Below, piece after piece: positions 1 to 7,368 of a DNA stretch of 64,000 nt (its first letter is position 1; every line of letters starts with the position of its first letter). Under the pieces are notes generated by a model. That model ran no database searches and was not told the DNA's origin. It was given only the letters and a program-made list of their open reading frames with translations. The DNA is from Micromonosporaceae bacterium KJ-029 (GTDB taxonomy: Bacteria > Actinomycetota > Actinomycetes > Mycobacteriales > Micromonosporaceae): NCBI GenBank assembly GCA_005402585.1, contig BIFP01000015.1, positions 82,150 to 146,149 of the forward strand, in the 5' to 3' direction. The position numbers and the translations under genes are program-made.

Positions 1-2
1 CA

Positions 3-56
3 CGCACCGTGGCCAAAGCCGATGTGCGGATTGGTCTCCGCAGCCAGGCCAACTAG
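3..56 (+). CDS. Possible 3' end of a CDS entering from the left edge
   Basis: One forward frame is open from the window edge to a TAG at 54-56 and ends in ...VRIGLRSQAN. The other two forward frames also stay open for a while, so this is only a candidate tail of an upstream gene. No family can be recognised from about 17 residues. The stretch from 57 to 266 holds no convincing gene or structure. Confidence 0.25.
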   Translation, partial: RTVAKADVRIGLRSQAN

Positions 57-266
57 GCCCGGACGAACCGGCCCAACCGCCGACCAAAACAGGTGGCCCC
101 ACCCCCGCCGCTCCCGCAACCACAGCGAAGGCGCAGGTCAGCAAGCCTAAGCACGGCGAAAGACAGCACAGACGGCCGCACCCACGTGACACCCACCGTC
201 CACACCGCCCGGACAACACAAAAGGCCCGACCCGCGTTTCCGCAGGCCAGGCCTTCTATGATCTTG

Positions 267-339
267 CGCGCCCGAAGGGACTCGAACCCCTAACCTTCTG
301 ATCCGTAGTCAGATGCTCTATCCGTTGAGCTACGGGCGC
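267..339 (-). tRNA. tRNA-Arg (anticodon ACG)
   Basis: The reverse strand folds as a complete 73-nt tRNA. The acceptor stem GCGCCCG (333-339) pairs with CGGGCGC (268-274), there is a D arm, an anticodon stem TCTGA/TCAGA enclosing CTACGGA (anticodon ACG), and a T arm GGGGTTCGAGTCCC. CCA is not encoded. A second tRNA lies 35 nt to the right on the same strand, so the two may be co-transcribed. Confidence 0.95.
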
Positions 340-374
340 TGGTGCTCGGCCAGTCTACACACCCGGCCTTCGCG

Positions 375-465
375 CGGAGACTCCGGGATTCGAACCCGGG
401 AGGGGCTTTAAGACCCCAACCGCATTAGCAGTGCGGCGCCATAGACCAGACTAGGCGAAGTCTCC
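375..465 (-). tRNA. tRNA-Ser (anticodon GCT)
   Basis: A 91-nt class II tRNA on the reverse strand. Acceptor GGAGACT pairs with AGTCTCC, the anticodon loop CTGCTAA gives GCT, the long variable arm (TTGGGGTCTTAAAGCCCC) is typical of serine tRNA, and the T arm is CGGGTTCGAATCCCG. Confidence 0.95.
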
Positions 466-611
466 CCGGTGGCCCGCAGACCACCGCGCCCGAGGATACA
501 GGCCCCGGCCTGCCGGGAGCAAAGCGACTACCGGAACGAGCCGTTCGCGTTCCGACGAGAGTCGGTTCCCCTGGCTGTGCGGCGCCGTGATCGGGACTAC
601 GCTTCATCGAC

Positions 612-2390
612 ATGCAGGAGCAGCCGCCCAGCGAGCAGACCCGCCGAGAACCTGCTGAAGAAGCCCGCAGGCGCTCCCCGAAGGCGACCTTCACCCCGCC
701 TCCGGCACCCTCGCCTCCGGATCAGGACGGGCAGCAACACGACTCCGGTGGGCCGCGCACCCGCCGCGCTAAGGCCGCTCCGACCGTGCTTTTCCAGCCG
801 CCGCCTGCTCCGGAACCGGCATTGCCGCGCCAGCTCCGGCCGACAGCGTCCGCGCCGCCGGTCATCCCCGCGCCACCGTTCGCGGCCGCACCGCCGGACG
901 CGGCCAGGACCGAAACGGACACCGGAGGCGCCGACGCGACGACGCCGCTTCGACGGACCGGCGCCGCCCGGCCCGGAAGGATGCCGGACGCGACCGACCA
1001 GCCGGGCGGCCGGGCATCCACCGAGCAGACCGGTGACGCGAGGTCCGGCAACGCCGGAACCACCTCGGCCGCTTCCAGGCCCGAGCACAGGCGTCCGGCC
1101 ACGGACGAGCCAGACAGGGCCAGGCCCGGCACGATCAAGCCCAGCACGACCAAGCCCGACCTGGCCGAGCCGGACCCGGCCAGGCTCGACACGGCGGGGC
1201 CGAACCCGGCCGGGCCAGAGGCGTCGGGCCGGAAGGTGTCAGGTCCGGAGCCGTCGAGCACGGAGGAGGCCGGCACGGAGGCGTCGGAGCCTGCAGCGAA
1301 GAAAGCCGCGAAGAAGGCTCCGGCGGCCAGGAAGACGGCCCGAAAGGCCGCACCCGACGAGACGACGGCAGGCGAAACTGCCCCGGCCAAGACCACCCGG
1401 GCCAAGACCACGCCGAGAAAGGCCGCCCCGGCCAGAACCACCCCGACCAAGACCACCGGGGGCAGGGCCACTGTGACGAAGGCAGCCCGTGCGAAGGCCA
1501 CCCCGGCGCCGGAAACGGCCGCCACGACCCGGAAGACCGCCAAGAAGGCCGCTGCGGCCGCTGCGGGCGGGTCGAACGCCGACCCGGCGCCGCAGGTCGC
1601 CACCACCATGCCGGCACCGGCCACGGAATCCGGCCCGACCACGGCCACCCCGATGACCGCACCCACCACGCCGCCGGCCGAGGACACCCCGGCCACCGCC
1701 GACAGCGAGCCGGGCCGTACGCCGGAATCGGAGCTGCGGGTGCTCGTGGCACGCGTGCTCGACCATCCGGGCTTCGCGCCGGAGTTGCTGGCCCTGACCG
1801 CGGTCGAGGCGCTCGGCCCCCGGGCGGCCGACTGGGCGCGGCGGTTGCGGGAGACGTACCCGAAGGCGGATGGCGACGGCCTGGCCCGGCTGGCCAGCCG
1901 GCGGTTCGTCCGGCAGGCCGGGATCGGCGGGGCGACCGCGGCGCTGGCCGGCGCCTTCGCGCCCGTGGTCGAGCTGGCCGCGGTGCTCTGGTCGCAGGCG
2001 AACCTGGTGCTGCACCTGGCGGCAGCGTACGACCGCGACCCGACGCATCCCGACCGGGCAGCCGAGTTGCTGTTGCTGACCCAGGTGCACCCAAACGAGG
2101 CGAGTGCCCGCTCGGCGCTGGCGGCGGCCCGGACGGCGGACTGGCCGGGCGAGCAGCCGGAGGCCAGGGCGGCCGAGGCGGCCTGGCGGCTGGCCGCCCC
2201 GCTGGCCGCACAGGCGGGTGGCTGGCTGGGCCTGCGGCTGGCGTCCCGGCTGCTACCCGGCGCGGCGGTGCTGGCGGCGGCGGCCGGCGACTCGGCGGCG
2301 GCACAACGGCTGGCGGCCCGCGCGATGGCCGCCTACCGCCCACCCCGCCTCCCCCTCAACCAGCCTGCGCCCCGCCCCGCGCCCGCTTAG
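612..2390 (+). CDS. EcsC-family protein with long Pro/Ala/Thr and histone-H1-like Lys-rich N-terminal region
   Basis: 592 residues. The first two thirds are low complexity. Residues 1-215 are rich in Pro, Arg and Thr, and residues about 218-320 carry repeated Lys/Ala blocks (PAAKKAAKKAPAARK, TARKA, RKTAKKAAAA) like the tails of actinobacterial histone-H1-like proteins. Residues about 370-575 form a helical, Ala/Leu-rich domain (FVRQAGIGGATAALAG, VLWSQANLVLHLAAAY) that I recognise as EcsC-like, with hydrophobic helices that may associate with membranes. The biochemical role of EcsC proteins is unclear. The start is the ATG at 612; upstream the tRNA genes end the usable frame. A terminator-like dyad follows the stop. 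The basic tail could bind nucleic acid or anionic polymer, but that is inference. Confidence 0.75.
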   Translation: MQEQPPSEQTRREPAEEARRRSPKATFTPPPAPSPPDQDGQQHDSGGPRTRRAKAAPTVLFQPPPAPEPALPRQLRPTASAPPVIPAPPFAAAPPDAARTETDTGGADATTPLRRTGAARPGRMPDATDQPGGRASTEQTGDARSGNAGTTSAASRPEHRRPATDEPDRARPGTIKPSTTKPDLAEPDPARLDTAGPNPAGPEASGRKVSGPEPSSTEEAGTEASEPAAKKAAKKAPAARKTARKAAPDETTAGETAPAKTTRAKTTPRKAAPARTTPTKTTGGRATVTKAARAKATPAPETAATTRKTAKKAAAAAAGGSNADPAPQVATTMPAPATESGPTTATPMTAPTTPPAEDTPATADSEPGRTPESELRVLVARVLDHPGFAPELLALTAVEALGPRAADWARRLRETYPKADGDGLARLASRRFVRQAGIGGATAALAGAFAPVVELAAVLWSQANLVLHLAAAYDRDPTHPDRAAELLLLTQVHPNEASARSALAAARTADWPGEQPEARAAEAAWRLAAPLAAQAGGWLGLRLASRLLPGAAVLAAAAGDSAAAQRLAARAMAAYRPPRLPLNQPAPRPAPA

Positions 2391-2415
2391 GGCGTGTCAC
2401 CCGGACACGGTCCTG

Positions 2416-2476
2416 GTCGATCAAGAGGTTCGGGTCACGACACGTCGATGGGGCGGACGCAAACCTCTTGATCAAC
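2416..2476. terminator. Dyad between convergent genes, likely bidirectional terminator
   Basis: Arm GTCGATCAAGAGGTT (2416-2430) is complementary to AACCTCTTGATCAAC (2462-2476) with one mismatch and a 31-nt loop. It sits between the convergent EcsC-like and CPBP genes. The arm sequence belongs to the same GATCA...GAGGTT family as the larger dyad at 10156-10224. Confidence 0.6.
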
Positions 2477-2509
2477 GCGGCTCACAACCGGGCCGGCCGC
2501 ACAGAGGGG

Positions 2510-3316
2510 TCAGAGCCAGTCGAACCACTCTTTGGGCAGCAGGCTGTAGCCGACGAAGGCGACGATGTCGAGCAGGGCGTGCGCCACGATCAGCGGCATC
2601 ACCCGACGGGTACGCAGATAGAAGAGACTGAACACGACGCCCATCACGGCGTTGCCGACGAACGCGCCGAAGCCCTGGTAGAGGTGGTACGAGGCGCGCA
2701 GCAGCGCGCTGGTCGCGATGATCGCGGCGACTCGCCACTGGAGTTGACGCAGCCGGGTCATCAGGTAGCCGACCACGATCACCTCCTCCAGGATGGAGTT
2801 CTGGAAGGCGGCGAGGATCAGCACCGGCACCGTCCACCAGAGGTCGGGCAGCGCGGCCGGCACCACCGTGGCGTTGATGCCGAGCTGCGCCGCCACCCAG
2901 AACAGCGCCAGGCCGGGCAGCCCGATCAGTGCCGCCAGCCCGGCTCCCTGGGCGAGATCGGCCCCGGGCCGCCGGGCGTCCAGGCCGAGGGTCCGCGCCG
3001 GATCGTCCGGCTCCCGGGCCAGCAGGTGTACGGCGAGCAGCACCGGCAGCAGCGCGAACACGATGCCGAGCAGCTGGTACGTGAGGTCGAGGTACGGCCG
3101 GGCCGACGCGGAGGTGTTCAGCGCGGCGGTCTGTCGGGACAGTCCACCCTCGGCGGTCAGCTTCGCGATGATCGACACCGTGGCGTAGACGGCTGACTGG
3201 CCGAGGGAGAGGCCGAGCACCAGCAGCGTCTCGGTGCCGAGGACCCGGCGGGACACCGGGCGGGTGAGCTCAACGGTCACCGCACCACTCTGCCCGACCG
3301 TTGGCGCTGGTGGCAC
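2510..3316 (-). CDS. CPBP family intramembrane glutamic endopeptidase
   Basis: 268 residues with about seven hydrophobic segments. The family motifs are visible in the C-terminal half: an EE pair followed by Gly/Tyr (EEVIVVGYLMTRL), then a conserved aromatic/His region (LLRASYHLYQGFG) and a distal His (VAHALLDIVAF). These residues form the active site in CPBP (Abi/CAAX-like) membrane proteases. Substrates of bacterial members are mostly unknown; some act in bacteriocin immunity or protein maturation. The GTG at 3316 overlaps a perfect palindrome (3311-3326), so a downstream GTG (about 3280) could be the true start. Divergent from the flavohaemoglobin-like gene. Confidence 0.85.
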   Translation of the reverse strand: MPPAPTVGQSGAVTVELTRPVSRRVLGTETLLVLGLSLGQSAVYATVSIIAKLTAEGGLSRQTAALNTSASARPYLDLTYQLLGIVFALLPVLLAVHLLAREPDDPARTLGLDARRPGADLAQGAGLAALIGLPGLALFWVAAQLGINATVVPAALPDLWWTVPVLILAAFQNSILEEVIVVGYLMTRLRQLQWRVAAIIATSALLRASYHLYQGFGAFVGNAVMGVVFSLFYLRTRRVMPLIVAHALLDIVAFVGYSLLPKEWFDWL

Positions 3317-3365
3317 CCGGGTGCCACTGAACGGGCCTCATAATGCGATCGCACATTCTGTGCGA
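3311..3365. promoter_or_regulatory. Two perfect palindromes in a divergent promoter region
   Basis: TGGCACCCGGGTGCCA (3311-3326) is a perfect 16-nt palindrome. TCGCACA-TTC-TGTGCGA (3349-3365) is a perfect 7-bp inverted repeat with a 3-nt spacer. Both lie upstream of the flavohaemoglobin-like gene and at the start of the CPBP gene. Each has the size of a dimeric-repressor operator. Neither matches an NsrR consensus I know, so the regulator is unknown. Confidence 0.5.
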
Positions 3366-3432
3366 CCTTCATACACGCTCCGTGGACATTCTATGGGGGC
3401 CCGATCCGCCGTCAGAAGAAGGAGCGCCCCCG

Positions 3433-4551
3433 GTGGACAACTTCGCGCGGCTGCTGAAGGAGAGCTGGACCCTGGTGGAGGGGGATCGGGTCCGGCTGAG
3501 CGGTTACTTCTACGCCCGCCTCTTCCTCCTCGACCCCGAGCTGCGCAAGCTCTTCCCGGTGCAGATGGCCGGGCAGGGCGATCGGCTGCTCGAAGCGATC
3601 ATCACGGCGATCCACACCGTGGACGACCCGGAGGGCTTCGACGAGTTCCTCCGCGCGCTCGGCCGGGACCACCGCAAGTACCACGTCGAGGCCACCCACT
3701 ACGACACCATGGGCGTGGCGCTGCTCGACGCGTTGCGCAGCACCGCCGGGGACGGCTGGAACCTGGAGTACGACCAGGCGTGGCGGGACGCGTACGCGGC
3801 GATTGCCGAGAAGATGCTCGCCGGCGCGGCGGCGGACACCAACCCGCCGTTCTGGCACGCCGAGGTACTGACCCACGAGCGGTACGGCCCGGACACCGCC
3901 GTTTTCACCTGCCGGGCGCTGCAACACCCGCTCTCATGGAAGGCGGGCCAGTACGTCAGCGTCGAGGCACCCCGCTACCACCCCCGGGTGTGGCGGACGT
4001 ACTCGGTGGCCAACGCCCCGAACGACGACAACGTGCTGGAGTTCCACGTCCGTACGCCTGCGGGTGCCGGCTGGGTCTCCGGCGCTCTGGTCCGCCGCTT
4101 GAAGCCGGGCGACCTGCTGCGGGTGGCCGCGCCGATGGGCTCGATGACGCTGGACCGCTCGTCGGAGCGGGACATCCTCTGTGTCGCCGGAGGCGTCGGT
4201 CTGGCCCCGATCAAGGCACTGGTGGAGGAACTGGCCGGCTTCAACCGGGCTCGTTGGGTGCACGTCTTCTACGGCGCCCGTACCGAGGCGGACCTCTACG
4301 GCCTCGACCGGCTGCGGGAACTGGTCGCGGCGCACCCGTGGCTGTCGGTCACCCCCGCCTGCAGTGAGGATCCGGACTTCGACGGCGAGCAGGGCGACAT
4401 CTCCGACGTGGTGGCCCGCTACGGCCCGTGGACGACGCACGACTGCTACGTCTCCGGTTCGGTGGCGATGGTTCGGTCGACGTTGCGGGTGCTCGCCGCG
4501 GACGACGTCCCGCCGCAGCACACCCGGTACGACACCTTCGGCAACCTGTAG
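3433..4551 (+). CDS. Flavohaemoglobin-like protein: globin domain plus FAD/NAD(P)H oxidoreductase
   Basis: 372 residues. An N-terminal globin domain (about 1-135) contains an aromatic YFYARLF helix and HRKYHV, which probably supplies the proximal haem His. A ferredoxin-reductase-type module follows, with RTYSVANAP (FAD binding), GGVGLAPIKALVEEL (NAD(P)H binding) and the C-terminal YDTFGNL. Flavohaemoglobins (Hmp) oxidise NO to nitrate using O2 and NAD(P)H; this one is slightly shorter than E. coli Hmp (about 396). GTG at 3433 is chosen because AAGAAGGAG at 3416-3424 stands 8 nt before it; an upstream in-frame start at 3343 lies inside the palindrome region. Confidence in the domain layout is high, in NO dioxygenase activity moderate. 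Confidence 0.88.
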   Translation: MDNFARLLKESWTLVEGDRVRLSGYFYARLFLLDPELRKLFPVQMAGQGDRLLEAIITAIHTVDDPEGFDEFLRALGRDHRKYHVEATHYDTMGVALLDALRSTAGDGWNLEYDQAWRDAYAAIAEKMLAGAAADTNPPFWHAEVLTHERYGPDTAVFTCRALQHPLSWKAGQYVSVEAPRYHPRVWRTYSVANAPNDDNVLEFHVRTPAGAGWVSGALVRRLKPGDLLRVAAPMGSMTLDRSSERDILCVAGGVGLAPIKALVEELAGFNRARWVHVFYGARTEADLYGLDRLRELVAAHPWLSVTPACSEDPDFDGEQGDISDVVARYGPWTTHDCYVSGSVAMVRSTLRVLAADDVPPQHTRYDTFGNL

Positions 4552-4577
4552 CACCCCTGAGGCTTTCTCCCCCCAAA

Positions 4578-4617
4578 CCGGGGCGCGTGCCCCTGCCCCC
4601 TGGGGCACGCGCCCCGG
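4578..4617. terminator. Strong GC hairpin terminator
   Basis: A perfect 16-bp stem, CCGGGGCGCGTGCCCC (4578-4593) with GGGGCACGCGCCCCGG (4602-4617) and an 8-nt loop, 26 nt after the stop of the flavohaemoglobin-like gene. The next gene converges on it, so it can serve both. Confidence 0.8.
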
Positions 4618-4743
4618 TCCCCCGATCGGGCGGACCGGCACCGCCCCCGCGACCACGCCTGCGCCGGCCGTCGTTCCCACCCGGCGCGGGCGTGGTCGTG
4701 TACAACTCGGCGAGCGGGCGGGGTCGTGCAGTGGAATCGCCGG

Positions 4744-6258
4744 TCAGTACCGCCAGGGGTGGCCGGACTCCCGGTACTCCTCGATCGGCACCAACGGCAC
4801 TCCCGGCGCCATCCGGTCGACGTAGAGCCGGCCGTCCAGGTGGTCGATCTCGTGCGCCACCAGCCGGGCCATGCCGAACTCGAACGACGTGATCACCCGG
4901 CCGCCGTCGTACTGCGCGTGTTCCACGTCCAGCCGCAGTGGTCGCGGCACCAGCCCCCGGTGGTCGAAGAAGGAGAGGCAGCCCTCGTACTGCTCGTCGG
5001 TGTCCGGCGCGGCGTCGACCACCCGGGGGTTGAGCAGCACCACGGGCTCGGCCGACCGGTCGGGCGGGCGGACCACGGCCGCGGCACGGCCGATGTCGAG
5101 CTGCGGAGCGGCGATCCCCACCCCCTTCGTGAACGGGTGCAGTTCGTCCAGTCGGGCCAGCGCGGTGACCAGCCGGTCGACGACCTCCCGGGCGGCCTGT
5201 TCCTCGCGTGGCAGGTCGAACGGGCGGGCCGGCTGCCGCAGCAGGTCGACGCCGCGCTGGAGGATGCCGAGCCCACGCATCCGGTCGGACGGCCGGACCC
5301 GGCCGCCCTCCGGCTCGGCGTCCGGCTGCGCGCGGAAGCGCCACTGCATGCGGTACCGGGCGTTCAGCGGCGGGTCGACCGTCGCCCAGTCGAAGATCGC
5401 CCGGTCGCCGTCGTCGCGTCGGGTGACCGCGGTGCGCAGCGGGCCCTCCTCCGCCGAGAGCGAGGTCTCCGCGCCCCAGACCTGCGGATCCAGCGTCGCC
5501 GGCAGGTCCAGGCGTACGGCGAGGTGCCGGGTCGGTACGCGGACCGCGCGCTGGAACCACGGCCCCCACTTGTCCTGCCCGACGGTGTACGCGTACTCGA
5601 TGGTGGCGCGGCGGCCGGGGTAGAGCGGAAATCGCCGGTCGGAGTTCTCGAAGAGCAACCAGATCTCCTTGAACGCGTCCCGGTCGTGCTTGGCCCGCCA
5701 GTGCATGGCCTCGCGCTCGCCGGATTCCTTTCGGAACGCCCGTAGTTGCAGTTCGGCGAAGGAGAGTGGGTGTTCCCGGTGGTGCCGGTTGGAGCGGCCC
5801 GGGTCGTTGGGGTAACGGTCCACGGCGACCCGGACCAGGTAGCGGGTGACCGGTTCGGTGCCGGCGTTGTACAACTCGCGGCGGATGACGCAGCGGTAGG
5901 CGTCCTCGACGTGGGTGAGCCTGGCCGTCTCACGCTCGACGATCAGGCCGGTACCGGGCGGCATCCACTGACCGGGGAGGGTGGTCTCCCGGTGGTTGCG
6001 CTCGCTGCGGGTGTGACGCAGGCCGTCGTACTCCCGGAAGCGCTGCCAGATCGCGCCGCCGGCCTCCAGAACGGCCTCGGCGCGGCGCGCGAAGTCCTCG
6101 GTGGGTCGGTGCCGCCGCCCCTCGACGTGGCTGACGTACGACGGGTCGAAGCCCATCAGGTTGGCTAGCTGTTTCTTGGACAGCCCCCGCTCCGTCCGGT
6201 GCCGTGCGAGTTCGGCGGCGAACGAGTCGGCAGCCCGATCGAGCGGTGAGGTCGTCAT
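4744..6258 (-). CDS. XRE-family regulator fused to a C-terminal peptide deformylase domain
   Basis: 504 residues. Residues 12-68 are a Cro/C1-type helix-turn-helix (LSKKQLANLMGFDPSYVSHVEG). Residues about 90-310 form a mixed domain I cannot name. Residues about 330-500 are a peptide deformylase with all three signature motifs intact: GVGIAAPQ (379-386), EGCLS (425-429) and HEIDHLDG (469-476), supplying the Cys, two His and catalytic Glu of the metal site. Housekeeping deformylases are about 170-220 residues and have no HTH. The architecture recalls XRE-ImmA/IrrE regulators, where an HExxH peptidase is joined to a repressor, so an effector- or peptide-sensing regulator is plausible (inference). 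A nested dyad lies just upstream of the start. Confidence 0.87.
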   Translation of the reverse strand: MTTSPLDRAADSFAAELARHRTERGLSKKQLANLMGFDPSYVSHVEGRRHRPTEDFARRAEAVLEAGGAIWQRFREYDGLRHTRSERNHRETTLPGQWMPPGTGLIVERETARLTHVEDAYRCVIRRELYNAGTEPVTRYLVRVAVDRYPNDPGRSNRHHREHPLSFAELQLRAFRKESGEREAMHWRAKHDRDAFKEIWLLFENSDRRFPLYPGRRATIEYAYTVGQDKWGPWFQRAVRVPTRHLAVRLDLPATLDPQVWGAETSLSAEEGPLRTAVTRRDDGDRAIFDWATVDPPLNARYRMQWRFRAQPDAEPEGGRVRPSDRMRGLGILQRGVDLLRQPARPFDLPREEQAAREVVDRLVTALARLDELHPFTKGVGIAAPQLDIGRAAAVVRPPDRSAEPVVLLNPRVVDAAPDTDEQYEGCLSFFDHRGLVPRPLRLDVEHAQYDGGRVITSFEFGMARLVAHEIDHLDGRLYVDRMAPGVPLVPIEEYRESGHPWRY

Positions 6259-6311
6259 CAGCTTCCTCGTGGCCGGGTGTACCCAGTTTCACGTTGCGTC
6301 GCCGGACGCAC

Positions 6312-6362
6312 ACAGAAATGGCACCTTGTCGACAAGACGCTTGACTGTTGAGCGATTTCTGT
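6312..6362. promoter_or_regulatory. Nested dyads upstream of the XRE-deformylase gene
   Basis: ACAGAAAT (6312-6319) is the perfect inverse of ATTTCTGT (6355-6362). Inside lies the perfect palindrome CTTGTCGACAAG (6325-6336), and TGTCGAC recurs at 6361-6367. The array is 54 nt upstream of the XRE-deformylase start codon and suits autoregulation by a dimeric XRE protein. Function is inferred. Confidence 0.5.
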
Positions 6363-6469
6363 CGACACTGCCCCGAGTTTCCGGGCACACACGCTGGGTA
6401 ATCGCCAGCGCGGGAGTGACCCGAGCCTCTCGTTTTTCACCCGGTCATGGGTTCCTCGACGCCAGGAAG

Positions 6470-6488
6470 TGTGGTTAGGCTAGCCTTA
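6470..6488. promoter_or_regulatory. IdeR/DtxR-type iron box
   Basis: The 19-nt site TGTGGTTAGGCTAGCCTTA matches the DtxR/IdeR consensus TTAGGTTAGGCTAACCTAA at 15 of 19 positions, including the core GGTTAGGCTA. It is 40 nt upstream of the FhuF-like [2Fe-2S] gene, so that gene is probably repressed when iron is plentiful. Confidence 0.8.
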
Positions 6489-6528
6489 GTTTGACCGTGG
6501 CGTCTCGGACCTGGGGGGGGGTAGAGCA

Positions 6529-7323
6529 GTGACAGTGGTGCTGCCCGTCCACGACGCCCCCGCCACGCCGCTCGCCCCGGTAACCGCAGCCTTGCGAGCC
6601 ATGTTCGGCACCGACGACCTGCCCGGACTCGCACCGGGGCTGGTGGTCGCCGACGAGGCCGGCTGGGCCCCGGCGACGACGCTGACCGACGGCGCCCGGC
6701 TGCCGGAGCTGCTGGGCTCGGCCGCCCGCCTCTGGGGCGGCACCCCGCACGCCTCCGCCGCGCTGGCCTGGAAGTCGTACAGCTACTGGACGGCGCTGCC
6801 GGTGGTGCTCGCTTGGGCCGCCGCCCGGCGCGTACCACTGCTCGACCCGTCGGCGACGCTCATCCACTTCGCGGACCAGCATGCCCTGGTGACCCTGGGC
6901 CTGCGCCAGTCGACCCCGGTCGCGGTCCTGCCCAACGACCCGCTGGCGCTCACCGGTCCGCCCCAGGTCCGAGTGGTGGCCGACGAGCGGGAACTGCTCG
7001 CGGCGCTGCGCGCCACGCTGCTGGACGCGCACCTGTCCCCGATGATCGCCGCAATCCAAGCCGAGGTACGCGTCAGTACCCGCACCCTGCTCGGCTCGGT
7101 GGCCTCCGGCATTGCACACGGGCTGCTGCGGGCCGCCGACGGGCTGCCCGGCTCGGCCGTCGAGGCGATCGACACGCTGCTCGCCACGCTCGACCTGACC
7201 GACCTGGTGGAGCTGGTGCCCGGCCCGAACGGGGAGCCGACGGTGCAGCGACGCACCTGCTGCCTGGCCTTCACCCTGCCCAAGCCGAAGGTCTGCCAGG
7301 GCTGCTGCATCCGCACCGCCTGA
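6529..7323 (+). CDS. FhuF-like (2Fe-2S) ferric-siderophore reductase
   Basis: 264 residues. The C-terminus carries CCLAFTLPKPKVCQGCC, i.e. Cys244-Cys245-x10-Cys256-x2-Cys259, the spacing of the FhuF [2Fe-2S] ligands. Proteins of this family reduce iron in ferric siderophores in the cytoplasm so that it is released. The N-terminal 230 residues are the usual divergent helical region (VLAWAAARRVPLLDPSAT). No membrane segment is evident. The GTG at 6529 follows a G-rich ribosome site (6513-6521). The iron box at 6470-6488 supports an iron-acquisition role. It stands alone: no siderophore transporter or synthetase is adjacent. Confidence 0.85.
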   Translation: MTVVLPVHDAPATPLAPVTAALRAMFGTDDLPGLAPGLVVADEAGWAPATTLTDGARLPELLGSAARLWGGTPHASAALAWKSYSYWTALPVVLAWAAARRVPLLDPSATLIHFADQHALVTLGLRQSTPVAVLPNDPLALTGPPQVRVVADERELLAALRATLLDAHLSPMIAAIQAEVRVSTRTLLGSVASGIAHGLLRAADGLPGSAVEAIDTLLATLDLTDLVELVPGPNGEPTVQRRTCCLAFTLPKPKVCQGCCIRTA

Positions 7324-7368
7324 CCGGGCCGACAGGTCCGGCCCGCGTGGCGTGGTTGACCGAACTGG

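Noticed and set aside
93..293. 66-codon frame overlapping the tRNA-Arg gene
   Set aside because: Low-complexity Pro/Arg/Thr product that runs into a clear tRNA; no ribosome site.
3343..3432. Extended N-terminus of the flavohaemoglobin-like protein
   Set aside because: The stretch overlaps an operator-like dyad, does not look like globin sequence, and GTG 3433 has the good ribosome site.
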